From: Flavihumibacter profundi
Lineage (GTDB): Bacteria > Bacteroidota > Bacteroidia > Chitinophagales > Chitinophagaceae
Length of the DNA: 64,000 nt
NCBI RefSeq assembly: GCF_020076305.1
Contig: NZ_JAIQXE010000001.1
Span: 372,001 to 436,000 of the forward strand
Direction: 5' to 3'
Shown here: positions 43,779 through 53,499 of the stretch, piece after piece
Position numbering within the stretch: the first letter of the stretch is position 1
Layout: each line of letters starts with the position of its first letter
Translations under genes and position numbers: made by a program
The notes under the pieces: generated by a model
The model's database searches: none
Seen by the model: the letters and a program-made list of their open reading frames with translations, nothing else
What the model was told of the DNA's origin: nothing

Positions 43779-46247
43779 TTATTCTGACCGTAAACTATGG
43801 ATTGGGTTTTCAGCAGCTGAATGAATAGTCCGGATACTTAGGGTTATTATCGCGATAAGCATCATAATAGCACCACTTGCTGCAAATATCCAACAGTTCA
43901 TTTCAGTCCGGTAGGCAAAGTTTTGTAACCAGTTTTTCATTACCAGTCCTGCTATTGGCGTAACTATTATAAATGCCAGCAATACCAGTGAAATGAAGTC
44001 TTTTGATAAAAGGAAAACGATTTGTGTAATGGATGCCCCCAGAACTTTCCGCACGCCAATTTCCTTAGTGCGCGCATTGGTGGTAAAAATGACCAATCCT
44101 AATAAACCAAGGGAACTGATCAGCAGGCAAAGGCCTGATGCCCATTTGAGTAAGCCGGAAATTTTCTCCTCTGTTTTATAAAATGCAGCAATACTTTCGT
44201 CGAAAAAAGTATATTCAAAGTCTTTGTCGGGATATAATTCCTTAAAAGTCTGTTCTATTTTGGCAATACCTTTTTTCCAATGGTCGGCATTATTAATACC
44301 GTTTTTTAATGCAACATGAAAGACATAGCTATTTTTTGCTGCTGAAGAATAGGCCAGTGGTTTAATAGCTTCATGGGTGGATTTGGTGTGGAAATCCGCC
44401 AGTACTCCTGTGATCGGTATTTTGAAATTCCGATCAATAAAATGGCCAAGGGCCTGTTCAGGCCGGGTGAATCCCATCATTTTTGCATAGGTCTCATTAA
44501 TCACAAATTCTTTGGTAGTATCACTTTGCTGCAGGTTTCGCCCCGCCAGTAATTTCATACCATATAAGCTGAAATAATTAGTGTCTGCATATTTCACTTC
44601 CACCATCGTTTCCAATTTTTTCTTTCCTTCATTAAATACCATGGTGGTTGTATTGGTACCTGATGATGCAGGCGGCGCCCCTCCCAAACTTGTTTTTTCA
44701 ATTTCGGGTATGGATTGCAGTTTCTGGAGCAATACAAATTTTTTCTGGTCCTGTTTTTCCGGACTCCAATTCCAGGGTGTATTAAAAAATATGATTGCGT
44801 CTCTTTTATACCCCAGGTCTTTATTGAGCGAATAATGTATTTGTTTACTCACCACAAGGGTGGCCAGCAATAAAAACTGGGCGATCATGAATTGGGAAAC
44901 AGTCAGAGTTTTTCTGATCCATGCTTTTTGGTTATTTGCTTTCCCGGAAACCACCTGGTTTTTCAGTATCGAGACAGGTTGCAACCTGCTTAGTATGATG
45001 CCTGGATAATACCCCGAGAAAACCGTAACTACCAGTATAAGGACAATTATGAATAACCATACATGCCATTGATTTATGGCGCCCTGGGTTATGGCTGGTG
45101 GTATGAAATTCCCAAACACGGCTATTATCCATGGCATAATCAGGATGGAAAGGATTGTCGCTAAAACAGTGAACAGGAATGTTTCCCCCATAAATTGCAT
45201 CATCAACTGCTTTTTACTGGCACCAAGAGTCTTCCGGATACCAACTTCTTTTGACCTTGTAGTCGCCTGGGCGGTGGACAGGTTTATAAAATTGATACAA
45301 CCCAGCAGCAGTAAAAAGAATGCAACGGCCAGCAATCCATACAAGGTGGATTTATTGGCCTGTCTTTCCTGGAAAGCACCGTAGTCTGTATTAAAATGAA
45401 TGTCTGCCAGCGGTTGCAGGAAATGCCGGGTATCATCTTTGCCACTGGCCTCCCCATGATCTTTTTGCCGGAATTTATTACGCAGGTTGGCCAATTGTTT
45501 TTCTACCCGGCCGGGATTTATTCCCGTTGCCAATACAACCAGCATTTGCGAATTATCATTTATACTTCCCCATTGATCCCAGTTCCAGAATTGCTTTAAC
45601 CCGGTTTGCTCTATGGTTGAGCGTGAAATGAATTCTTTGAATTGAAAATCTGTATTCCCGGGTAAGTCCTCTACTATGCCGGTTACAGTAGTTTTAATAC
45701 TGTCGTTGTAGGTAATTGTATGGCCTAAAACCTGGTTATAATCAAGCCCGGGAAAATATTGGGTACACCTGCTTTTGGTCAAAACAACCTGGAATGGCTG
45801 CTGAAGTGATTGACTGGCTGTTCCTTTCAGCCAGGTATAGCCGATGATGTCGAAATAATAGGGATCAGTGTAAATGATATTCTTCTGGTTCCGGAAGTCT
45901 TTGGGATTTGCTGATTGAGGCTGCACAAGGGAAACCTTGGTTTCATTGGCAATGATATAATGGGTGACTGCTTTTAGCCCTGGAATTTCCTGTCGTGCTG
46001 CTGCAGCAGTAGGGACCGGGACGCCTGAATTATAGATTCTCAGGTCGGGAAAGTCTATTTGAGAAACAACCCGGTAAATATTTTCCTTGTTTTTATGGAA
46101 GGTATCAAAACTGAATTCGTATGATACCATCAGGTATATTACTAATGATGCACTGATTCCAATGGCTAATCCGCCAATATTGATAGCAGACAAAAACTTG
46201 TGCTTCCAGAAATTCCTAAGGGCCGGTACCCAAAAACTCCTTTGCAT
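43779..46247 (-). CDS. MacB/FtsX-type ABC permease, eighth of the array
   Basis: 822 residues, the longest and most diverged copy. Its N-terminus (MQRSFWVPALRNFWKHKFLS) lacks the usual M-x-NY-x-KIA start, and the heptad reads FSFDTFH where the others read SYDQFH. Two MacB-type periplasmic core domains alternate with FtsX membrane blocks. The block-entry motifs are SKEVGIRKTLG (about 331) and TKEIGVRKVLG (about 725). The first core ends PLADIHF (about 279). The tail is NPIHSLRSE. It is the last permease before the gap that separates the ATPase-tolC pair. Confidence 0.92.
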   Translation of the reverse strand: MQRSFWVPALRNFWKHKFLSAINIGGLAIGISASLVIYLMVSYEFSFDTFHKNKENIYRVVSQIDFPDLRIYNSGVPVPTAAAARQEIPGLKAVTHYIIANETKVSLVQPQSANPKDFRNQKNIIYTDPYYFDIIGYTWLKGTASQSLQQPFQVVLTKSRCTQYFPGLDYNQVLGHTITYNDSIKTTVTGIVEDLPGNTDFQFKEFISRSTIEQTGLKQFWNWDQWGSINDNSQMLVVLATGINPGRVEKQLANLRNKFRQKDHGEASGKDDTRHFLQPLADIHFNTDYGAFQERQANKSTLYGLLAVAFFLLLLGCINFINLSTAQATTRSKEVGIRKTLGASKKQLMMQFMGETFLFTVLATILSILIMPWIIAVFGNFIPPAITQGAINQWHVWLFIIVLILVVTVFSGYYPGIILSRLQPVSILKNQVVSGKANNQKAWIRKTLTVSQFMIAQFLLLATLVVSKQIHYSLNKDLGYKRDAIIFFNTPWNWSPEKQDQKKFVLLQKLQSIPEIEKTSLGGAPPASSGTNTTTMVFNEGKKKLETMVEVKYADTNYFSLYGMKLLAGRNLQQSDTTKEFVINETYAKMMGFTRPEQALGHFIDRNFKIPITGVLADFHTKSTHEAIKPLAYSSAAKNSYVFHVALKNGINNADHWKKGIAKIEQTFKELYPDKDFEYTFFDESIAAFYKTEEKISGLLKWASGLCLLISSLGLLGLVIFTTNARTKEIGVRKVLGASITQIVFLLSKDFISLVLLAFIIVTPIAGLVMKNWLQNFAYRTEMNCWIFAASGAIMMLIAIITLSIRTIHSAAENPIHSLRSE

Positions 46248-46265
46248 GCGCTGCGGTTTTTGCTT

Positions 46266-48653
46266 TTATTCTGTTTTTAAACTGTTCACCGGATTGGCCA
46301 TGGCGGCCCTGATGGCCTGGTAACTGATGGTCAGCAGGGCAATGCCGGTTGCCAGTAAAATAGTAAGTCCAAATACCCACCAGGTGATCTGTATCCTGTA
46401 GGGATAATTGTCCAGCCATTTATTCATCACCCACCATGCCACCGGTGAAGCGATGAGGGTAGAGAGCAGCACCAGCTTCAGGAAATCGGTGGACAAGGTC
46501 CTTACAATTACGGGTATCGATGCGCCTAATACTTTCCTGATACCGATCTCCTTGGTCCTTTTTTCTGCTGCGAATGTGGCGAGCCCAAATAACCCGATAC
46601 AGGAGATGAAAATGGTCAGGATGGCACTGAATGTGATCATCTGTTTCCATTTCAATTCACTTTCATACTGACTTGCAGTGTCCAGTTCTTTTGAATTAAA
46701 CTGGTAGGGTTGCACCGGGAAGAAATTTTTGAATGTTGCAGCAATATAAGGTTGCACTGAAGCTATTGAGGCGGGTTTAAACTTAATGAAAACATCACCG
46801 TATTTGTATGCAGGATTGGTAATGAATAACTGAGGCTGAATCTTTTCAGCCAGGGATTGATAATGGTAATCTCTGATGACGCCAATGACCGTATATTTTT
46901 TTTTGTTGTAGAAGAAGTCCACCTTTTCTCCAATCGGATTTTTCCATCCGGCCTTTTCAACAAATGATTGGTTAACAATTGCACCTTCCGCAGTATCAGA
47001 AGCCAGGTCTGGTGAAAAATTCCTGCCCTGCACAATTGGGATTTCAAAAAGCGGGAAATAATTGTGGTCAATGATCTTGAAATCAAAACTGATATCAGTA
47101 CCATTATTTACCTGTGCAATCGTTCCCCAACGACCACCCTGGTTGGCGGTTACTTTTTCAATAGCCGGATTTTTCATAAGTTCATTACCAAACAGGGCCA
47201 GTTTTTCTTTATCAATGTTCCCAACATTTACCCGCCCTACATTTTTAACATTATACCCAAGGTCAAATTTCATCAGGTAATTGAATTGTGAATAAATCAC
47301 AATCGTTGCAATGATCAGGAGGCAGGCCAGGGAAAACTGGAAAACGACCATGCCTTTGCTGAGGTAATTCTTTCCGGTAAACCGTTGCCGGCCATACAGT
47401 GTTTGCACGGGGTTGAAACCAGATAATACCATGGCAGGGTAGAAGCCCGCCAGTAAACCTGTTATTAAAAAGAGCGCAATATATCCGATGATAAGGGGCG
47501 CATCTGCCAGGTAAGAAAAAGCCAGTGATTTGTTGGCCAGTGAATTGAATACCGGCAAGATGAGAAAGACCAGAACCAGTGCCAGTACAAATGAGATCAG
47601 GCTCAAAATCATCGACTCTCCCAGGAATTGCATCACCAGCTGTTTCCGCTGTCCACCTACCACTTTCCGGATCCCTATCTCCTTCGCCCTTTTCAGGGAC
47701 CTCGATACTGTGAGGTTTATGAAATTAATACATGCGATCAGCAGGATAAAAATGGCGATACCGCTAAGTATATAGGAATAGACAGGGTTACTGGCTTTAT
47801 CGAGCCCGTTCTGCGCAGTATATTCCGTACTGAGGTGGATATCCAGCAAGGGCTGCAATCCAAAACTTATTTTCTCCTTGAAATTATATTTCTCTGCCGC
47901 CTGTTTTATCTGGTCAGCTGCCTTCACCTCGAATACTTTGTCAAATTTTGCGGCTACTTTCTGCCAGTCAGTGCCAGGTTTCAAAACCACAAAAGTGTTC
48001 AGGAAAAAATTGATCCATTCTGTATCATTATTCTGCGATTGCACAAACTTCATGGGTACCAGCATCTCAAACTGGATCGATGAATTCTGCGGAATATTTT
48101 TAGCAACCGCTGATACAACAAAGGGCTCAAATTTATCGCCGTTCTTCAGGTTCAATACCTGGCCTACTGCTTTTTTATTACCGAAATATTTTTTAGCTGT
48201 TGCCTCTGTCAGCACTACATTATGCATATCACTGAATGCATTGGCTGCCGATCCTTCCACTAAAGGAAAACTAAATACTGAAAAGAAATTGTCATCCACA
48301 ACCAGCACCGGCTGGTCGTAGATTTCACTATTATGTTTGATGGTATAACCATTGCCCTGCAGCCGCACAAAGGATTCTATTTCGGGGATGGAGGCCTTGA
48401 ATTCCGGACCCGGCATCATGCCCGTAATCCCGTTCTTGTTGACTTTCCCATCCGGTGAACTAATTTGGGATATTATCCTGTAGATCTGCGCCTGGTTTTT
48501 ATGGAACCTGTCGAAACTGACCTCATCTTTCAAATATAATAGGATGAGCATACAACAGGCCAGGCCTACACTTAAGCCTGCTATATTGATCCCCGAAAAG
48601 ATTTTGTTCCGCCAGAGGTTTCTTAAAGCAACCCGGAAATAATTTTTTATCAT
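46266..48653 (-). CDS. MacB/FtsX-type ABC permease, seventh of the array
   Basis: 795 residues: helix 1 (about 20-42, NIAGLSVGLACCMLILLYL), first periplasmic core ending PLLDIHL (about 269), FtsX block entered by AKEIGIRKVVGG (about 321), second core starting after an internal helix near 435, and a second FtsX block entered by TKEIGIRKVLGAS (about 698). The tail is NPVNSLKTE. It sits 9 bases after the sixth permease and 18 bases before the eighth. No ATPase domain is fused. Confidence 0.93.
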   Translation of the reverse strand: MIKNYFRVALRNLWRNKIFSGINIAGLSVGLACCMLILLYLKDEVSFDRFHKNQAQIYRIISQISSPDGKVNKNGITGMMPGPEFKASIPEIESFVRLQGNGYTIKHNSEIYDQPVLVVDDNFFSVFSFPLVEGSAANAFSDMHNVVLTEATAKKYFGNKKAVGQVLNLKNGDKFEPFVVSAVAKNIPQNSSIQFEMLVPMKFVQSQNNDTEWINFFLNTFVVLKPGTDWQKVAAKFDKVFEVKAADQIKQAAEKYNFKEKISFGLQPLLDIHLSTEYTAQNGLDKASNPVYSYILSGIAIFILLIACINFINLTVSRSLKRAKEIGIRKVVGGQRKQLVMQFLGESMILSLISFVLALVLVFLILPVFNSLANKSLAFSYLADAPLIIGYIALFLITGLLAGFYPAMVLSGFNPVQTLYGRQRFTGKNYLSKGMVVFQFSLACLLIIATIVIYSQFNYLMKFDLGYNVKNVGRVNVGNIDKEKLALFGNELMKNPAIEKVTANQGGRWGTIAQVNNGTDISFDFKIIDHNYFPLFEIPIVQGRNFSPDLASDTAEGAIVNQSFVEKAGWKNPIGEKVDFFYNKKKYTVIGVIRDYHYQSLAEKIQPQLFITNPAYKYGDVFIKFKPASIASVQPYIAATFKNFFPVQPYQFNSKELDTASQYESELKWKQMITFSAILTIFISCIGLFGLATFAAEKRTKEIGIRKVLGASIPVIVRTLSTDFLKLVLLSTLIASPVAWWVMNKWLDNYPYRIQITWWVFGLTILLATGIALLTISYQAIRAAMANPVNSLKTE

Positions 48654-48662
48654 GGTTGGGTA

Positions 48663-51062
48663 TTATTCTGTTCTTAATGATTTTACCGGGTTGGTAATGG
48701 CAGCTTTAACAGCCTGGAAACATACCGTTAAAAAGGCAATCAGCAATACGGCTGCTGCTGCACCTATAAAGAGGCCTGCGTTGATGGAGATCCTGTAGGC
48801 AAATGCATTCAGCCATTCGTTACCTGCATACCACGCAAAGGGTATCGCGATGAGAATGGATATGCCTACCAGCACAAGGAAATTCTTTGAGATCAGCATG
48901 GCGATACTGCTGATATCTGCACCCAATATCCGCCTGATCCCAATTTCTTTTTTGCGCTGTACCGTGGTGAAAGTGGCCAGTCCAAACAGTCCCAGGCAGG
49001 CCAGCAAAATTGCCAGGCTTCCCGAAATAGTAAACAATGCCGAGCTTCTCTGCTCTGCGATATATAGCTTATTATAATCTTCATCCAGGAAATGATATTC
49101 AAAAGGCCGGTGCGGTACCCGCTCTTTCCAGACAGCTCCCACTCTTGCGATTACAGCCGAAATATTTGTCCCACTCAATCTTACCATAAATGTCCGGGCC
49201 AAATCCCTGTCCAGGAACATCACCAGGGGCTTTACCGGTTGGTGCAGGCTTTCAAAATGGAAATCTTTTACGACACCAACAACTGGTCCCGGAAAATTCT
49301 TCTCAATAGTTTTGCCAATGGCCTGCTCCGGGGTCCAGCCGATTTTTTTGGCCAGTGTTTCATTGATGATAAAGGGCTGCCTGAAATTCGCATACGCATT
49401 ACTGGTATCCATGAGGGGGAAATCATTTTCCTGGAAATCCCTTCCGGCGATCATGGCCATGCCCAGCGTTTTTGTAAAGTCCAGGTCTACCGGCATGGCA
49501 TTCAGCGATACATCATGTACGCCTTTCTCATCTGTGGCCCTGATCCCATCACCCCATTCTACGAACTCGGGCGTCTCATAAGCGGCTGTGATGCCCTCCA
49601 CACCCGGAACCGCAGCAATGGCTGCTTTGATGGCCAGGTAATTGCTGCTCATTTTATTATCCACCGGCAATACCAGAACATGGTCTTTATCATAACCCAG
49701 TTTTTTATGCTGCATAAAATTCATCTGCTGTAAAATGATCAGCGTATAGATGATGAGGAATACCGAGATTCCGAATTGCAATACGATAAGTGATTTGCGC
49801 AATTTGGTATTGGTACCGGTAAAATTGAATCCTTTTTTCATCACGCCAATCACCGCATTCCCGGATAAAACCATAGCCGGATAAGCGCCTGCAAGGAAAC
49901 TAACGATTATGGCCAGTACACTGATGATCAGCACTGGTTTAGGCTGCAGCAGGTCTTCTGCTGTAAATGATTTACCACTGATGGTATTGAAATAGGGCAG
50001 GAGCCAGATGCTTAATCCAAATGCCAGGATCGCGGCTATTGTAGTAATGGCGGCGGACTCTCCAATGAACTGGAAAAACAATTGTTTCCTTGATGCACCC
50101 ATCACTTTCCTTATACCTATCTCGCCACTCCGGCCTACGGATTGTGCTGTGGCCAGGTTGGTATAGTTGGCACAGGCGATCAGTACGATCAAAAATGCAA
50201 TGACACCGAAGATATAGATGTACTTAATATTCCCATTCGGCTCAAATCCTGCCAGCGGCGAATAGAGGTGCACGCGGGTCAGTGGTTCCAGTTTATACCG
50301 AAGGAAATCAGAACCTTCAAGGCGTGCTTCTGTGCGTACACCAGGTGTGTTCATAAAGTCTTCCACCTGCTTTTCCAATTGCGGTATGGCCACTGCATCT
50401 TTTACCTGCAGGTAAGTGATCCAGTTTGCAGTCCACCAGTTTTCTTCCGCCACGTCTTTGCCCAGGTTCAGGAACTGTGTTACAAAATCAAATTTGAGCT
50501 GCGAGTTTTGCGGTACATCTTTACTTATCCCCGAAATAGTATAATCCGCAGTACCAATGGTAAGTGTTTTATTGATCGCTGGCTCCTGGCCAAAATATTT
50601 CCTGGCCATCGATTGGGAGATCACTATTTTATCGGGTGCATCTAATGCTGTTGCAGGGTCGCCTTCCACTAAGGGAAAACTGAACATGGTAAAAAAGGGA
50701 TCATCTGCATAGAGGAAACGATTTTCTTCAAATATCTTTTCCTCTTTTTTTACCACACGGCTGCGTATGAATGTGCGCACATAGGTTTCTACCGCCGGAA
50801 AAGTTCTTTTCAGCTGCGGGCCTACTTTAGTACCTGTTGTTGCTACCGTATTGATATTTCCGCTGCGGCCGTATTCCATAGTTACTCTTACAATACGGTC
50901 CTTATGGGTATGGAACTGGTCATAGCTGAGTTCATGGGTAATATACAGTCCAATCAGCAGGCAGGCTGACAATCCGGTCATCAATCCAGTAATATTGATG
51001 ATGGAATACAACTTGTATTTGCGCAGGTTGCGCAGGGCGATCTTAATATAATTACCAAACAT
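48663..51062 (-). CDS. MacB/FtsX-type ABC permease, sixth of the array
   Basis: 799 residues with the same two-core, two-FtsX architecture. The first core ends PLTRVHLYS (about 260). The first FtsX entry is SGEIGIRKVMG (about 310), where other copies have AKE or SKE, and the second is KKEIGIRRILGAD (about 702) with RRIL in place of RKVL. These changes fall in the helix expected to contact the ATPase, so coupling may differ. The tail is NPVKSLRTE. It is 10 bases after the fifth permease gene. Confidence 0.93.
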   Translation of the reverse strand: MFGNYIKIALRNLRKYKLYSIINITGLMTGLSACLLIGLYITHELSYDQFHTHKDRIVRVTMEYGRSGNINTVATTGTKVGPQLKRTFPAVETYVRTFIRSRVVKKEEKIFEENRFLYADDPFFTMFSFPLVEGDPATALDAPDKIVISQSMARKYFGQEPAINKTLTIGTADYTISGISKDVPQNSQLKFDFVTQFLNLGKDVAEENWWTANWITYLQVKDAVAIPQLEKQVEDFMNTPGVRTEARLEGSDFLRYKLEPLTRVHLYSPLAGFEPNGNIKYIYIFGVIAFLIVLIACANYTNLATAQSVGRSGEIGIRKVMGASRKQLFFQFIGESAAITTIAAILAFGLSIWLLPYFNTISGKSFTAEDLLQPKPVLIISVLAIIVSFLAGAYPAMVLSGNAVIGVMKKGFNFTGTNTKLRKSLIVLQFGISVFLIIYTLIILQQMNFMQHKKLGYDKDHVLVLPVDNKMSSNYLAIKAAIAAVPGVEGITAAYETPEFVEWGDGIRATDEKGVHDVSLNAMPVDLDFTKTLGMAMIAGRDFQENDFPLMDTSNAYANFRQPFIINETLAKKIGWTPEQAIGKTIEKNFPGPVVGVVKDFHFESLHQPVKPLVMFLDRDLARTFMVRLSGTNISAVIARVGAVWKERVPHRPFEYHFLDEDYNKLYIAEQRSSALFTISGSLAILLACLGLFGLATFTTVQRKKEIGIRRILGADISSIAMLISKNFLVLVGISILIAIPFAWYAGNEWLNAFAYRISINAGLFIGAAAAVLLIAFLTVCFQAVKAAITNPVKSLRTE

Positions 51063-51072
51063 GTTAATCAGT

Positions 51073-53490
51073 TTATTCTGTTCTTAATGATGTTATCGGG
51101 TTGGCCAGTGCCGCCCTGATGGTTTGCAGGCTCACGGTTAAAAAGGCAACGATTAATATCAGCACTAGTGGCATTAAAAATAATAATGGAGACAGGTTGA
51201 TGCGGAAGGCATAGCCCTGCAACCAGAGATGATTAGCATACCAGCCAATTGGTACAGCTAACAAAAAAGCAATGCCGATCAATACCACAAATTCTTTATA
51301 CAACAAGTTCAGGATGGATACGACGGATGCTCCCAAGACTTTCCTGATCCCGATTTCCTTGGTACGCTGCAGGGTTGTAAAGGAAGCCAGGCCAAACAAG
51401 CCCAGGCAGGCTACAAAAATGGCCAGCCAGGTAAAGATGCCGAAAACAGTCCCGAACCTTTGGTCTGCTTTGTATTGCTCATTGAAATGCTCGTCGAGGA
51501 AAAAATATTCAAATGTGTTTCCCGGAAAGAAACTATTCCAGGATTGCTGGATGGTTTTTATGGCTGGCTCAATATTCCCCGCAGCCACTTTTACAGAGAA
51601 ATATCCGCGCACATCTGGTGCTGAACGCAGGATAAGGGGTTCGAATGCATCCCTTAAAGATTGCTGGTGGAAATTGCTGACCACCCCGGCAATGGAAAGG
51701 GTATCACCCCAGAAAAAGATCTGCTTGCCAATGGCTTCTGCCGGTTTTTGGAAACCTAACTGTTGTATGCCCGACTGGTTAAAGATCACAGCCTTGCGGT
51801 CTGTTCCAAATTCTTTTGAGAAATTCCTGCCGGCGATCAGTTTCAGTCCATATAATGGCACATAATCATAATCAATGGCGATCACACGGTATTGTTTGGC
51901 TGCTTTATCATCCTGGCTCAATAACCTGATGCCGCCTGCATTCCACATTACGGGTTCACCGGGGATACTCGAGGAGGCAGTTATTGCACTGATACCCGGC
52001 TGGCTCACCAGCGATTGTTTGAAGGCTGTCATCTGGTTCATGAAAGTGGAATCCCTGGCCACGATCGGTGGTTTGATCACCAGCACCTGGTCTACCTGCA
52101 TCCCCAGTTCCTGCTTTTTCATATAACTCACCTGCTTCGACACTGTAAGCGTTCCGATGAGTAAAAACAGTGAGGCTGCAAACTGGAATACGACCAGCGA
52201 CTTGCGTAATATAATGCCCTGTGTTGTATTCACCAGCTTCCCTTTTAATACCGTGATGGGCTTGAACCCGCTTAATACCAGGGCCGGGTAAATACCCGAC
52301 AGGAATGTGCCGGCCAGGAACAATAATAATAAGGAGCCCCAGAATGCGGGTTTTTGCAGGATGGAAAAATCCAGGTGATGCCCGGTTATCCTGTTAAATG
52401 AAGGAATACTTACTGCAATTATTAGCGCGGCCAATATAATGGCCATCGCATTCAATAGTCCCGATTCAAACAAAAACTGGCCGATGAGCTGCTTTCTTTG
52501 TGAGCCGATCACTTTCCTGATACCAACTTCTTTCGCCCTTGAAATGGCTTTCGCAGTAGCCAGGTTGATATAGTTGATCCAGGCAATCACAACAATGAAC
52601 AGGGCAATCCCTAACATCAGGTAAGTGGTCTTCCCATCACCGTTGGCACGGGCTTCCATCATACGGTTACTGTACAGGTGGATATCTGTCAGGGGCTGGA
52701 GGTGATACGTTACACCAGCATTGAATCTTTTTAATTCCTCACCTGACTTGGCCTGAACCAGGGCCGGAAACTTTTTCTCCAGCTTCACCGGGTCTGTTCC
52801 TTTTTTCAATAAAAGGTAAGTAAGGCACCCATCCCATGACCAGGCGGTTTCAGGTGTATTATTAGGACCAACAAGATCCAGGAAACTGCTATAGGAGAAT
52901 AACATCTCGGTTGAAAAATGGGTATTTTCGGGCATATCGGCCATGACCCCCGAAATCGTATAGAGCTTATCATTATTCACAAGCATGGTCTTTCCCAAAA
53001 CCTGGTCTGTGCCAAAGATCTTTTTTGCCATCGTTGCAGAGATCACACTATGATAAGGCTCTTTTAATGCCGTGGCTGCGTCGCCATGCAGCAGGGGATA
53101 GGAGAATACCGTAAAGAAAGATGGCGTGGCAAAATAGGTTTGCTCAATTTTAAATAGGTTATTGTTCTCTTTCACCACAACACTGCCCGCCTGGGTCATT
53201 TTTACATAATCAGCTATTTCCGGAAAGGCATCCTTAAAGGAATTGCCCACAGCATACGCACCAGCTGCCCACTGGGTACTTAATACGCCATTATCATAAC
53301 GATCCTGCGTTACCCGGTATATCCGGTCCTTCTGCACATGGAACTGGTCATAACTTAATTCATGGTTCACATATTGCAGTATCAGCAGGCAGGCTGCCAT
53401 GCCGATCGCCAATCCAACAATATTGATGGCGGCATAAGCTTTATGCATGAAGATATTCCGGAAGGCAATTTTAAAATAGTTCTTAAGCAT
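51073..53490 (-). CDS. MacB/FtsX-type ABC permease, fifth of the array
   Basis: 805 residues. Helix 1 is NIVGLAIGMAACLLILQYV. The first core has HYHLQPLTDIHLYS-type end (about 265). FtsX entries are AKEVGIRKVIGS (about 317) and TKEIGIRKVLGAS (about 708), and the tail is NPITSLRTE. The second core contains LKLIAGRNFSKEFGTD, the recurrent AGRNF element shared with several neighbours. Spacing to the sixth gene is 10 bases, so it is translated from a shared message. Confidence 0.93.
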   Translation of the reverse strand: MLKNYFKIAFRNIFMHKAYAAINIVGLAIGMAACLLILQYVNHELSYDQFHVQKDRIYRVTQDRYDNGVLSTQWAAGAYAVGNSFKDAFPEIADYVKMTQAGSVVVKENNNLFKIEQTYFATPSFFTVFSYPLLHGDAATALKEPYHSVISATMAKKIFGTDQVLGKTMLVNNDKLYTISGVMADMPENTHFSTEMLFSYSSFLDLVGPNNTPETAWSWDGCLTYLLLKKGTDPVKLEKKFPALVQAKSGEELKRFNAGVTYHLQPLTDIHLYSNRMMEARANGDGKTTYLMLGIALFIVVIAWINYINLATAKAISRAKEVGIRKVIGSQRKQLIGQFLFESGLLNAMAIILAALIIAVSIPSFNRITGHHLDFSILQKPAFWGSLLLLFLAGTFLSGIYPALVLSGFKPITVLKGKLVNTTQGIILRKSLVVFQFAASLFLLIGTLTVSKQVSYMKKQELGMQVDQVLVIKPPIVARDSTFMNQMTAFKQSLVSQPGISAITASSSIPGEPVMWNAGGIRLLSQDDKAAKQYRVIAIDYDYVPLYGLKLIAGRNFSKEFGTDRKAVIFNQSGIQQLGFQKPAEAIGKQIFFWGDTLSIAGVVSNFHQQSLRDAFEPLILRSAPDVRGYFSVKVAAGNIEPAIKTIQQSWNSFFPGNTFEYFFLDEHFNEQYKADQRFGTVFGIFTWLAIFVACLGLFGLASFTTLQRTKEIGIRKVLGASVVSILNLLYKEFVVLIGIAFLLAVPIGWYANHLWLQGYAFRINLSPLLFLMPLVLILIVAFLTVSLQTIRAALANPITSLRTE

Positions 53491-53499
53491 TATACTTTT

